Shown piece after piece: positions 1-7,505 of a stretch of 64,000 bases of DNA. Position 1 is the stretch's first letter. Each line of letters starts with the position of its first letter. The notes beneath the pieces were generated by a model. The model ran no database searches and was not told where the DNA came from. It was given only the letters and a program-made list of their open reading frames with translations. The position numbers were made by a program, and so were the translations under genes. Origin of the DNA: Aestuariibacter sp. (lineage in GTDB: Bacteria > Pseudomonadota > Gammaproteobacteria > Enterobacterales > Alteromonadaceae); the NCBI GenBank assembly GCA_017794925.1, contig CP051238.1:4203021-4267020 (forward strand), read 5' to 3'.

Positions 1-2
1 AA

Positions 3-79
3 TGGTCGGTGAGACAGGATTTGAACCTGCGACCCCTTGTACCCAAAACAAGTGCGCTACCAAGCTGCGCCACTCACCG
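3..79 (-). tRNA. tRNA-Pro (anticodon UGG)
   Basis: Read on the minus strand, this 77-base stretch folds as a cloverleaf. The acceptor stem is CGGTGAG paired with CTCACCG, followed by discriminator A and an encoded CCA at 3-5. The anticodon stem CTTGT/ACAAG encloses loop TTTGGGT, which gives anticodon TGG. The T arm contains the canonical GGTTCAAATCC. The first pair is C1-G72, as expected for bacterial tRNA-Pro. It is transcribed away from folD, and a strong promoter lies just upstream. Confidence 0.97.
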
Positions 80-122
80 ACTGTGTTTCGAGAGTAAATT
101 TCCCTCTCGTTACGGGGGGCGC

Positions 123-151
123 ATGTTACCGATTTGCCCCTACCTCGTCAA
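123..151 (-). promoter_or_regulatory. Sigma-70 promoter of tRNA-Pro with GC-rich discriminator
   Basis: On the minus strand, TTGACG (146-151) and TAACAT (123-128) are separated by exactly 17 bases. They are followed by a very GC-rich discriminator (about 113-122, GCGCCCCCC). The start site would fall about 35 bases upstream of the mature tRNA 5' end. A GC-rich discriminator is the known hallmark of stringently controlled stable-RNA promoters; that this one is under such control is inferred. Confidence 0.75.
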
Positions 152-293
152 ACACTTTTTTCATGCAAAATGTTCGTATGCTCATTAACTCAGCAACTGA
201 GTTAATTTTTCATCAATTCATCGACAATAAACGCAGTAATATATTGGTGACTACAATAGGCGCTGACGATGCCCGAGCGCAATAATAGACAGA

Positions 294-321
294 TTGCTAA
301 CTTCCTAAGCTACACTATTTA
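294..321 (+). promoter_or_regulatory. Possible folD promoter
   Basis: TTGCTA (294-299) is followed after 16 bases by TATTTA (316-321), about 55 bases before the folD start. Both hexamers are only moderate matches to sigma-70. Apart from this and the tRNA promoter, I see nothing else in the divergent gap 80-374. Confidence 0.35.
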
Positions 322-374
322 TGTGAAAATATTAGCACTTCCCTTTTTTAATTCAGTAGAAGCAGCAAGTAACT

Positions 375-1229
375 ATGACCGCGCACCTAATAGACGGCAA
401 ACAAATTGCCAAGCAAGTCCGACAAGACGTCGCCAGTTATGTAAAATCATTGAAAGAAGCCGGTAAGCGTCAACCCGGTCTGGCAGTAGTACTGGTAGGT
501 GCCGATCCTGCTTCACAGGTATATGTATCAAACAAGCGAAAAGCATGTGAAGAAGTCGGCTTTTTATCGCGTTCATTCGATTTACCTGCTGACAGTAATC
601 AGGAAGAGCTGATTGCACTGGTAGATAAACTCAATGACGACCCGGAAATTGATGGCATTCTGGTACAGTTGCCCCTGCCAGCCGGCCTTAATGCAGAAGC
701 GATTCTGGAGCGTATTCATCCTCACAAAGACGTGGATGGTTTCCACCCTTACAATATTGGTCGCCTTGCACAACGTATTCCAGCCCTACGTCCATGTACG
801 CCCAAAGGGATTATGACCATGATCGAAGCCACCAAGCGTCCGGTTAAAGGCCTGGATGCAGTGATCGTTGGCGCGTCAAATATCGTAGGCCGTCCCATGT
901 CTCTGGAGTTACTGCTGGCTGGTTGCACAGTCACCACCTGTCATAAGTTTACCCAGGACTTAAAAGCACATGTAAGCCGCGCGGATCTGCTGGTTGTTGC
1001 TGTAGGTAAACCTGCGTTTATACCAGGTGACTGGATTAAACCCGGCGCTATCGTCATTGATGTAGGTATTAATCGCACGGCTGAAGGTGGTCTGGTCGGT
1101 GATGTCGAATTTGATAAAGCAAAAGATCGTGCCGGCTACATCACACCTGTCCCTGGTGGCGTTGGCCCAATGACAGTAGCCAGCCTGATTGAAAACACGC
1201 TGGAAGCCTACGTTAAGTTCCATTCATGA
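375..1229 (+). CDS. folD: Bifunctional methylenetetrahydrofolate dehydrogenase/cyclohydrolase FolD
   Basis: The 284-residue product has the usual FolD length. It interconverts 5,10-methylene-, methenyl- and 10-formyl-tetrahydrofolate in the cytoplasm, feeding purine, thymidylate and formyl-Met-tRNA synthesis. The conserved [13 protein letters not shown] segment near residue 50 carries the Tyr and Lys of the active site. PLPAGLN near residue 98 and the NADP-binding GASNIVGRP near residue 166 are present, as is the C-terminal [10 protein letters not shown] signature. The stop overlaps the start of the next gene by 4 bases, so the two are probably translated together. The ribosome binding site is weak. 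Confidence 0.97.
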   Translation: MTAHLIDGKQIAKQVRQDVASYVKSLKEAGKRQPGLAVVLVGADPASQVYVSNKRKACEEVGFLSRSFDLPADSNQEELIALVDKLNDDPEIDGILVQLPLPAGLNAEAILERIHPHKDVDGFHPYNIGRLAQRIPALRPCTPKGIMTMIEATKRPVKGLDAVIVGASNIVGRPMSLELLLAGCTVTTCHKFTQDLKAHVSRADLLVVAVGKPAFIPGDWIKPGAIVIDVGINRTAEGGLVGDVEFDKAKDRAGYITPVPGGVGPMTVASLIENTLEAYVKFHS

Positions 1230-1783
1230 GCATGACACCATTCACCCCAGCCAGTCTGCACGTGCAGCGCTGGCTGGATACGATGGTTATCGCCCACAAC
1301 TTTTGCCCTTTCGCCAGTTACGTCCGCGATAATAATCAAATCCGTTACGCTGAATGTCAAAGCACTGATATGGCTGACGTGTTAACCGTTTTGCAAAGGG
1401 AGTGTGAATTACTGGATAGCGAGCCTGCAATCGCTACTACTTTGCTAATTTTACCTACAGGCTGGTCAACCTTTGATGACTTTTTGTTGCTCATTGACAT
1501 GGCCCAACAATGCATCGGGCATTGGGGTTACAGCGGAGTTTACCAGCTAGCGACATTTCACCCGGATTACTTATTTGAAGGCGAGTCGCCTGAAAGTGCC
1601 AGCCATTTTACTAATCGCGCGCCACACCCTGTTCTACACATTATCAGAGAAAAAGACATCACCCGAGCATTAGCGCACTATGGTGATCCCGAGTCTATCC
1701 CAGAAAATAATATTGCTAAGGCGGAAGCATTGGGCTGCCCCCACCTGGCTGCCCAATTAGAGGCTTGCAAAGATTCGATGTAA
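1226..1783 (+). CDS. DUF1415 family protein
   Basis: This 185-residue soluble protein matches what I recall of the DUF1415 family: an N-terminal [15 protein letters not shown] segment, a central [10 protein letters not shown] segment, and [13 protein letters not shown] followed by a C-terminal NIAKAEALG-type helix. No biochemical function is known to me for this family. It overlaps folD by 4 bases (ATGA), so it is very probably co-transcribed with it. There is no signal peptide or membrane segment. The family call rests on motif memory. Confidence 0.8.
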   Translation: MSMTPFTPASLHVQRWLDTMVIAHNFCPFASYVRDNNQIRYAECQSTDMADVLTVLQRECELLDSEPAIATTLLILPTGWSTFDDFLLLIDMAQQCIGHWGYSGVYQLATFHPDYLFEGESPESASHFTNRAPHPVLHIIREKDITRALAHYGDPESIPENNIAKAEALGCPHLAAQLEACKDSM

Positions 1784-1814
1784 TAACCATGCCCGCTTTT
1801 GCAGGCATCACTGG

Positions 1815-2804
1815 TTAGTTAGTGTCGGGGGTTTTAATTAAATCAGAACGATGAGTTAGCAATCCCCTCGCCTGAAAGTCAGTCAGTTGAAATACCCAGT
1901 TATCGATACCTGAATAAACCCAGTCATTTGCACTTTCATTCTCGATGCTCATGGTAACAACGTAGCCAGTGGTACCTTCTCCAGCCTGAAACACTAAAAT
2001 ACTAAGCGCCTGTTCACTGCTTTTTAAGGTAATAGACTGAACGACTTCCCCGAGTGCCTCATCAGGTAAACGCGCTCTGACGTCGTCATAACTCATATTC
2101 ACAACATCATTCAGGGTTTGGGCCAGAATACCTGGGTAAACAAGTTCTGATGTTGCAACGTCAAACAGCTGCCAATCGCCGTTGTCGCTACGCAACAGGG
2201 TGAAAGGCTCCGGCCCGTCTACTACCATTTCTGACAAAGCGTTAGCTGACACAGAGATAACCTGCCTGGCTAACCAGTCAGCGTTACCAACAGGTAATTC
2301 CAGTGGCTTGTCAATAAGGTAACTTCGTTGCTGAGAAGGCTCTCGCACATAGCGCCCCATCCCACTGCTAGCCAGGTTGCCCAGTAACACCCGCCATTGT
2401 TTTGTGTCTGAAGCAAGTGTGACTAGCGTTCCCTGTGAACCAGGTTGTGAAACAGGCTCGACCCCCAAACGAGGATATTGATTCGCTTTAGCTGTTTTAG
2501 CTTCCAGAACCTTAGCCTGGGTTAACTCACTGACAAAATCAGATAGTGCGGTCATGTCTACGGGAAAGGTAAGCATACTATCCAGATGGGTTGCTACCCA
2601 CTGGTCCTGTTTTTTCCGAGCGCTAAACACAATGCCTTCAGCGGTTTCAATCGTCACGGTTGTCAGGGAGGCGGCATTTTCTTCCAACCCTCCCAGCAGC
2701 ACATGCGCAGGCACAGTGGCAGACTGCCCCCGGATAGCAGTAAGGTAATAAGCACCGCTTACCGACAACACCACCAGAATACTGAGAACTATGATGCGCT
2801 TCAT
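1815..2804 (-). CDS. DUF4340 protein, last gene of a Gld-like ABC operon
   Basis: The start chosen is the ATG at 2804 (MKRIIVLS), which overlaps the stop of the upstream gene as ATGA; an upstream in-frame start at 2867 would overlap it by 67 bases. The 329-residue product has one N-terminal membrane anchor (about residues 4-24) and then an extracytoplasmic region rich in beta-strand-like repeats, as in DUF4340 proteins. These proteins recur beside GldG-like ABC auxiliary subunits. The likely role is an extracytoplasmic accessory of the transporter; the substrate is unknown. Confidence 0.8.
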   Translation of the reverse strand: MKRIIVLSILVVLSVSGAYYLTAIRGQSATVPAHVLLGGLEENAASLTTVTIETAEGIVFSARKKQDQWVATHLDSMLTFPVDMTALSDFVSELTQAKVLEAKTAKANQYPRLGVEPVSQPGSQGTLVTLASDTKQWRVLLGNLASSGMGRYVREPSQQRSYLIDKPLELPVGNADWLARQVISVSANALSEMVVDGPEPFTLLRSDNGDWQLFDVATSELVYPGILAQTLNDVVNMSYDDVRARLPDEALGEVVQSITLKSSEQALSILVFQAGEGTTGYVVTMSIENESANDWVYSGIDNWVFQLTDFQARGLLTHRSDLIKTPDTN

Positions 2805-4666
2805 GCCGCTAATTCCTCTTTCACCTTTTTCCCTGCCCGACGTCTGAACAATCGTGCGCTCAGCCACAACAAAGTCACTAACACCAATGGCGCAACGGCG
2901 ATGTTAACTAACTTCAGATAATTCCCCAGGGTATCGATGTCGCGCTCAAGCTGATACCTGACATCCCTCAATTCCCGTCGAATAGTTGCACGTTGGGCAA
3001 TGAATTCATCCAATGCCGCTTGCTGCTCAGGGGTAAGCGTCAATGCACCGGATTCGCTTTGGACATTTTGTAATTCAGCCAATTGCGCTTCGGTTTGTTG
3101 TAACTGAGCCTGTAAACGCTCTTCCTGCTCCCTGAAACGCGCTTCTGCTTGCGCTTCCAGCGCTTGAACTACCTCAAACGGTCGGGCATAGGTTCCACGC
3201 CCGCGTATACTGATCAACGCGCTGCTGCCAGCCAGATTCTCACTGGCGTTAATCACCGCATCACCGTTGTTCGCAAACGGCGTAAATAAAGTTTCACCAA
3301 AGAAGTTACTTTGTTGTACCCAAAAGCGATCTGCCAGTAAGTCGGCATCAGTAAATACAATCAAATTAAGCTGTGACGTCTGACTCACATGTGCAGACTG
3401 AATGGCATTGGCCTCTTCAAACTTCGGCGCGCTTTGAAATGCCGATGTTGTTGCGCCTGAAATTCTTGCTGCCAGCGTAAATTGTTGCTTGGTTGTATCA
3501 AGCATTCGCTGCAACGCAGCAGGTTCCCGGGTAAGTGCATAATCGTTACTGTTTACTGCCACGCCATCTTCAGATGAATATGCCAGTGGCGTTAAACGTA
3601 GCCTGCTGTTAGCGCTTAAGGCAAGAGGAGCAAATGACGATCCGTTTATCAATTCTAAATTTGCCGTCACAATATCTTCGCGGTTTAACTGCTCCCCGGT
3701 TAATCCAATAATACCCGGATGTCTTGTTACGCCGCCTTCAGGCGTTCGAATATCCAGTCCCAACCGGGCATCCAACACCACCTTACTGATATCGACGTCA
3801 ACTCCCCACTCATCAAGCAGCGGAAACACAGACGCATTGGCCCCCATGGCACTCATCATCGCGCCCGGATCTGATTCATAGTGACTGTCCATAAACAACA
3901 AAATGCGCCCTTGTTTCATGGCAAATTGATCTATGGAATACAAAAGCGATTCAGAAATATTCTGAGGATGTACCACAACGAGCACATCAGTATCTTCGGG
4001 GAGTTGTGACGCTTCACTGGTGATAGTAGTGACATCATACAATTGATTTAATTGGCTGTAGAATGTCATTGGCGGCGTGTATTGCCCTGATACAGGGTTC
4101 TGACCACCCAGTAAATTCAAATCGGTCAACAGGGTAACAGAAACCGGATCTGGGTCGCTTAACTGGAATATGAGCTTACTGATATCATATTCCAGAAACG
4201 TTTCTTGCTGAGGGTCAAAAAAGCCGATACTAAACTGATCGTCAACGGCGTTTGTGCCAGCTAACCCAAAATATATAGCTTCGCCAATCGGCCCTAGTGT
4301 TGCGCCTGTTAAACCGAACTGAACGGCCAGATCTTCGGACTCGGAAAATGGTTCAGGATCAATAACCTTTAGGGTGATTTTGCCGTTAGATCTTGAACTG
4401 TACTCTTCTAATAAACTCTGCACACGATTGGCATAATTGCGCAATGCTGTCATGCCTTTCGACGCTGAGTCAGAAAAAAAGAAGTACAGGACAATAGGCT
4501 CATCCAATTCATCCAGTACTTTCTGGCTGCCAGGCGACAGCGAATAGACCTTGTCTTCAGTCAAATCCACGCGGTAGTGCCCTAACAGTTCATTGTTGAT
4601 CACCACCACACCAAAAAACAACACAATGAGTAATGCCAGCGTAACTATGGAAGTTGAGTTTCTCAT
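2801..4666 (-). CDS. GldG-like ABC transporter auxiliary subunit
   Basis: The 621-residue protein belongs to the family annotated as ABC-type uncharacterised transport system involved in gliding motility, auxiliary component. It has an N-terminal membrane helix (about 8-28), then a large periplasmic region with the YSLSPGSQKVLDELDEPI start typical of the family. A coiled-coil stretch rich in Gln, Glu and Leu covers about residues 505-585, and a second membrane helix near 590-610 leads to a basic tail. It lies 2 bases after the permease gene and overlaps the DUF4340 gene. In Bacteroidetes, GldG works with GldA and GldF; gliding is not implied here. Confidence 0.88.
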   Translation of the reverse strand: MRNSTSIVTLALLIVLFFGVVVINNELLGHYRVDLTEDKVYSLSPGSQKVLDELDEPIVLYFFFSDSASKGMTALRNYANRVQSLLEEYSSRSNGKITLKVIDPEPFSESEDLAVQFGLTGATLGPIGEAIYFGLAGTNAVDDQFSIGFFDPQQETFLEYDISKLIFQLSDPDPVSVTLLTDLNLLGGQNPVSGQYTPPMTFYSQLNQLYDVTTITSEASQLPEDTDVLVVVHPQNISESLLYSIDQFAMKQGRILLFMDSHYESDPGAMMSAMGANASVFPLLDEWGVDVDISKVVLDARLGLDIRTPEGGVTRHPGIIGLTGEQLNREDIVTANLELINGSSFAPLALSANSRLRLTPLAYSSEDGVAVNSNDYALTREPAALQRMLDTTKQQFTLAARISGATTSAFQSAPKFEEANAIQSAHVSQTSQLNLIVFTDADLLADRFWVQQSNFFGETLFTPFANNGDAVINASENLAGSSALISIRGRGTYARPFEVVQALEAQAEARFREQEERLQAQLQQTEAQLAELQNVQSESGALTLTPEQQAALDEFIAQRATIRRELRDVRYQLERDIDTLGNYLKLVNIAVAPLVLVTLLWLSARLFRRRAGKKVKEELAA

Positions 4667-4668
4667 CG

Positions 4669-5403
4669 TTAGTCCGCCTTCTTATTTTCAATGACAACCA
4701 GACTGGCATAAAGCCAGATCACCATAATAATCAGAAAGTAACCAACATCATTCATTGCCAGCACACCCTTTGCCATGGCTTCAAAATGAGTAAGAAAACT
4801 AAAACTTGCGACGGTATCCAGAACCAGGTTACCGGCCCACGGCTCAAACGCATCCAACACAATGCCACTGCCGGAGACCACAAACAAAAAGCACACGACT
4901 ACCGCAAGAATAAAAGCAACCACCTGATTACGGGTAAACGCAGACATGCAAGTACTGATGGCCAGAAACGCGCCAGACATCAACCAACTACCAATGTAGG
5001 CAGCCAATATAATGCCATTGTCCGGTTGCCCCAAATGATTAACACTCAACCACAATGGGAACGTCAGCATTAGCGATAGTGCCAGAATAAACCAGGCAGC
5101 CAGAAACTTGCCTAATACCGCCTCGCCGATGCTTACAGGCAATGTCATCAGCAACTCAATGGAACCGGACTTACGCTCCTCTGCCCAACTCCTCATGGCC
5201 ATTGCCGGCACCAGGAACAAATACAACCAGGGATGGAAATTAAAAAACGGAATGAGATCGGCTTGCCCGCGCTCATACAAGTTACCAATAAAGAAGGTAA
5301 ACACGCCCGATAACATCAGAAAAATGGCAATAAACACATATGCCACCGGCGTCGCGAAAAAACTGCTGAATTCGCGGCGCGCAATAAACCATACATTAGC
5401 CAT
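4669..5403 (-). CDS. ABC transporter permease (GldF/NosY-like)
   Basis: This 244-residue integral membrane protein has about six hydrophobic helices and begins with the ABC-2 type FIARREFSSFFATPVAYVFI segment. The MRSWAEERKSGSIELLMTLP motif near residue 70 is characteristic of the GldF/NosY permease group. It overlaps the upstream ATPase gene by 8 bases and precedes the GldG-like gene by 2 bases, so the four genes form one operon. The exported substrate is not known. Confidence 0.9.
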   Translation of the reverse strand: MANVWFIARREFSSFFATPVAYVFIAIFLMLSGVFTFFIGNLYERGQADLIPFFNFHPWLYLFLVPAMAMRSWAEERKSGSIELLMTLPVSIGEAVLGKFLAAWFILALSLMLTFPLWLSVNHLGQPDNGIILAAYIGSWLMSGAFLAISTCMSAFTRNQVVAFILAVVVCFLFVVSGSGIVLDAFEPWAGNLVLDTVASFSFLTHFEAMAKGVLAMNDVGYFLIIMVIWLYASLVVIENKKAD

Positions 5404-6325
5404 GCGATACCTCCCGGGTAGTAATGTCCCGAAACACCTCGTCCAGGCGACCTTGCTCCAGCGTAAGCGTTTCTACTGGCAGGCGACGCTGAGTGACGTA
5501 CTCATTAATCACATGAAAAATATGTTTCCCCGGCTCCGGGAACAAGGTAACCAGGCCAGTTTTGCGGTCTATTTCCATTTCCTCGACGCCTTCAAGTTCA
5601 GCAAGGCCTGAAATATCGGCTGCGTAACTCATTTTCAGGCTAACGGCATTGCAAAAACGTGACTGGTGGCGCAACGCATTCGGCGTATCGTCGAAGCGTA
5701 ACTGCCCGTTGGCAATAATCATCACCCTGTTACAGACCGCTGTGACTTCTTCTAGAATATGGGTAGAGATCACCACAATTTTTTCTTTCGATAAATCTTC
5801 GATTAGCTGTCGGACATGGTGCTTTTGATTTGGATCCAATCCGTCTGTTGGCTCGTCCAGAATCAGGATATCGGGATCGTGCAAAATAGCCTGAGCCAAT
5901 CCTACCCGCCGTTTAAACCCCTTAGACAAATTATCAATGGGGCGATTCAACACCTCAGCCAATTCCACTCTGGCAATCACATCGTAGAGCCGTTGTTTAC
6001 GAGATTCACCTTTCAGGCCTCGCACGTCGGCGATGAAGTGTAAAAATTGCCAGACCGTCATATCACCGTACGCAGGCGCACCTTCAGGCAAGTATCCAAT
6101 GCTACGCTGAATAGCCTTAGCATCGGTGGCATAACGCTTTTCCTGAATGATAATGTCTCCTGACGTAGGCGGTAAAAAGCCCGTCAGCATTTTCATGGTA
6201 GTGGATTTTCCGGCACCGTTTGGCCCCAAAAAGCCGACAATATTGCCCGGGACAATATCGAAAGACAAATCATCAACCGCTTTAAACTGGTTGTAATGTT
6301 TGGATAAGTTTTTAACTGAGATCAT
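5396..6325 (-). CDS. ABC transporter ATP-binding protein (GldA-like)
   Basis: The 309-residue ATPase energises the adjoining permease. The Walker A GPNGAGKST is near residue 35, the signature LSKGFKRRVGLAQA near 134, Walker B ILILDEPTDGLDP near 154 and the switch His in STHILEE near 190. A C-terminal extension of about 90 residues follows the ATPase core. I prefer the ATG at 6325 to the one at 6331: AGGA then sits 5 bases upstream, whereas the earlier ATG abuts it. It is the first gene of the leftward four-gene operon. Confidence 0.9.
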   Translation of the reverse strand: MISVKNLSKHYNQFKAVDDLSFDIVPGNIVGFLGPNGAGKSTTMKMLTGFLPPTSGDIIIQEKRYATDAKAIQRSIGYLPEGAPAYGDMTVWQFLHFIADVRGLKGESRKQRLYDVIARVELAEVLNRPIDNLSKGFKRRVGLAQAILHDPDILILDEPTDGLDPNQKHHVRQLIEDLSKEKIVVISTHILEEVTAVCNRVMIIANGQLRFDDTPNALRHQSRFCNAVSLKMSYAADISGLAELEGVEEMEIDRKTGLVTLFPEPGKHIFHVINEYVTQRRLPVETLTLEQGRLDEVFRDITTREVSHG

Positions 6326-6529
6326 AGTCATCCTATTACGATCTGCGACGCTTATTCTTTTCGTTTTCTATAACAGTAAAGCTTTAGTCGCGAAGGTTAT
6401 CGCTCGCGACAATGCAGCTACGCTATTGTGCGGATGATATATAGTGACACACGAGGAAATTTCAATCATGTGTTATGTGATGAATTCACTAAATAATACT
6501 TTTTTGGTGTGAGACGAAAGCAGAATGGG

Positions 6530-6561
6530 AAAAAATGTCGCCAGCCATAAAGACTGGCGAC
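6530..6561 (-). terminator. Intrinsic terminator of the candidate small RNA
   Basis: GTCGCCAG (6561-6554) pairs perfectly with CTGGCGAC (6544-6537) across a 9-base loop. One base later come six uninterrupted T residues (6535-6530) on the minus strand. No T run follows in the plus direction, so the orientation is clear. Confidence 0.85.
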
Positions 6562-6660
6562 CAAATGCTATGTCCAGGGAGGACGTGGTCGGGCTGACCC
6601 GTGGCACTACGTTAATATCATTGCCTTCGGGATCGCACTAACGGGATAGCTAAGGTAAGA
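6530..6660 (-). ncRNA. Candidate small RNA upstream of the ABC operon
   Basis: On the minus strand this region ends in a textbook intrinsic terminator, although no protein gene lies between it and the divergent trmO start. Two more hairpins precede the terminator: CGGG/CCCG (6598-6601 with 6590-6593) and GTCC/GGAC (6581-6584 with 6572-6575). A further pairing of CGTTA with TAACG upstream is possible. A TTGACA hexamer lies at 6685-6690, but no good -10 follows at the right distance, so the 5' end is undetermined. I do not recognise it as 6S, SRP, Spot 42, RyhB or CsrB-type RNA. The right boundary is approximate. Confidence 0.45.
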
Positions 6661-6715
6661 TACACAACAAATGTGTGTGTAATGTGTCAAAACCACTACA
6701 AAAGTGTTGCAAACT

Positions 6716-7429
6716 ATGACAAAGCCTGATGTTTATTCCATTGAGCCCATTGGCGTACTTGAGTCGCCGTTTAAGCAAAAATTTGCTATTCCAAGGCAAC
6801 CTGCACTGGCCAAAGCCAAGGGGAAAGTGAAATTGCTGGCGCCCTACAATGACATCAATGCGCTGAGATCAATAGACACATACAGCCACCTTTGGTTGTT
6901 GTTTTTATTTCATGAAAACTTGCACAAAGGCTGGTCCCCCACCGTCAGAGCACCACGACTCGGCGGTAATACCCGCACCGGAGTCTTTGCAACGCGAAGT
7001 ACCTTTCGCCCAAACGGTATAGGTATGTCTGCCGTAGAGAATTTAGGGGTAGAAAATACTACATCAGGACTTTACCTGCATGTAGGTAATATCGATCTGT
7101 TACACAACACGCCAATCATCGATATAAAACCTTATATTCCCTACAGTGATGCGGTGCAACATGCCCACGCGACACTATTGGACGACAAGCCTGTCCCAAC
7201 GTTAGCCGTTAACTTTACAGACCATGCCCGCCGACAGTTAGCTCAACAACCCTATGAAGATTTGCCATTATTAATAGAAAATTGCTTGTCGCAAGACCCG
7301 CGTCCGGCGTACAAACAGTCCCACCAGGACGACCCTAAAACCTACCAGGTACAGCTTTATGATGCCGATATTCACTGGCAGGTATCTGACGGTGCCGTAT
7401 GGGTAACCGCAATAGAATCGTTATCCTAG
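6716..7429 (+). CDS. trmO: tRNA (N6-threonylcarbamoyladenosine37-N6)-methyltransferase TrmO
   Basis: The protein (237 residues from ATG 6716; a start at 6704 adds four residues) is a member of the TsaA/TrmO (UPF0066) family. It methylates t6A37 in tRNAs using S-adenosylmethionine. Family features are IGVLESPFKQKFAIPRQP near the N-terminus, DTYSHLWLLFLFH near residue 55, and the block with PRLGGNTRTGVFATRSTFRPN followed by GMSAV. A C-terminal domain with PYIPYSDA follows. It is the gene before proS and is read in the same direction. Confidence 0.93.
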   Translation: MTKPDVYSIEPIGVLESPFKQKFAIPRQPALAKAKGKVKLLAPYNDINALRSIDTYSHLWLLFLFHENLHKGWSPTVRAPRLGGNTRTGVFATRSTFRPNGIGMSAVENLGVENTTSGLYLHVGNIDLLHNTPIIDIKPYIPYSDAVQHAHATLLDDKPVPTLAVNFTDHARRQLAQQPYEDLPLLIENCLSQDPRPAYKQSHQDDPKTYQVQLYDADIHWQVSDGAVWVTAIESLS

Positions 7430-7439
7430 ATAACAGGCT

Positions 7440-7467
7440 TTGTAAGCGTCGTTAACGCTGCTAGAAT
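7440..7467 (+). promoter_or_regulatory. Probable proS promoter
   Basis: TTGTAA (7440-7445) and TAGAAT (7462-7467) are separated by 16 bases and followed by the GC-rich ACGCGGG. The predicted transcript begins about 30 bases before the proS start. Confidence 0.5.
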
Positions 7468-7505
7468 ACGCGGGTTTAATAATCAGAGATAGGTAAACAC
7501 TACCA

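Larger units (their letters stand above)
6326..6703. other. Divergent intergenic region with a candidate small RNA
   Basis: The stretch between the ABC ATPase gene and trmO contains no convincing reading frame. Its left half (6326-6520) is AT-rich and should hold the promoter of the ABC operon, which I could not pin down. The right half contains three inverted repeats and a minus-strand intrinsic terminator, described separately. Confidence 0.6.

Noticed and set aside
89-109. Inverted repeat CGAGAG/CTCTCG beside the tRNA gene
   Set aside because: It lies in the short leader between the predicted promoter and the mature tRNA 5' end, so it may only affect processing; too short to claim a function.
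1788-1812. Weak hairpin ATGCC/GGCAT after the DUF1415 gene
   Set aside because: The stem is only 5 bp and no T run follows in either useful direction.
4654-5611. Plus-strand frames opposite the ABC permease and ATPase genes
   Set aside because: They lie antisense to well-conserved ABC genes and encode low-complexity, basic sequences without any motif.
7420-7434. Palindrome GTTATC-CTA-GATAAC at the end of trmO
   Set aside because: The 3-base loop and AT-rich stem overlap the stop codon, and there is no T run; likely incidental.
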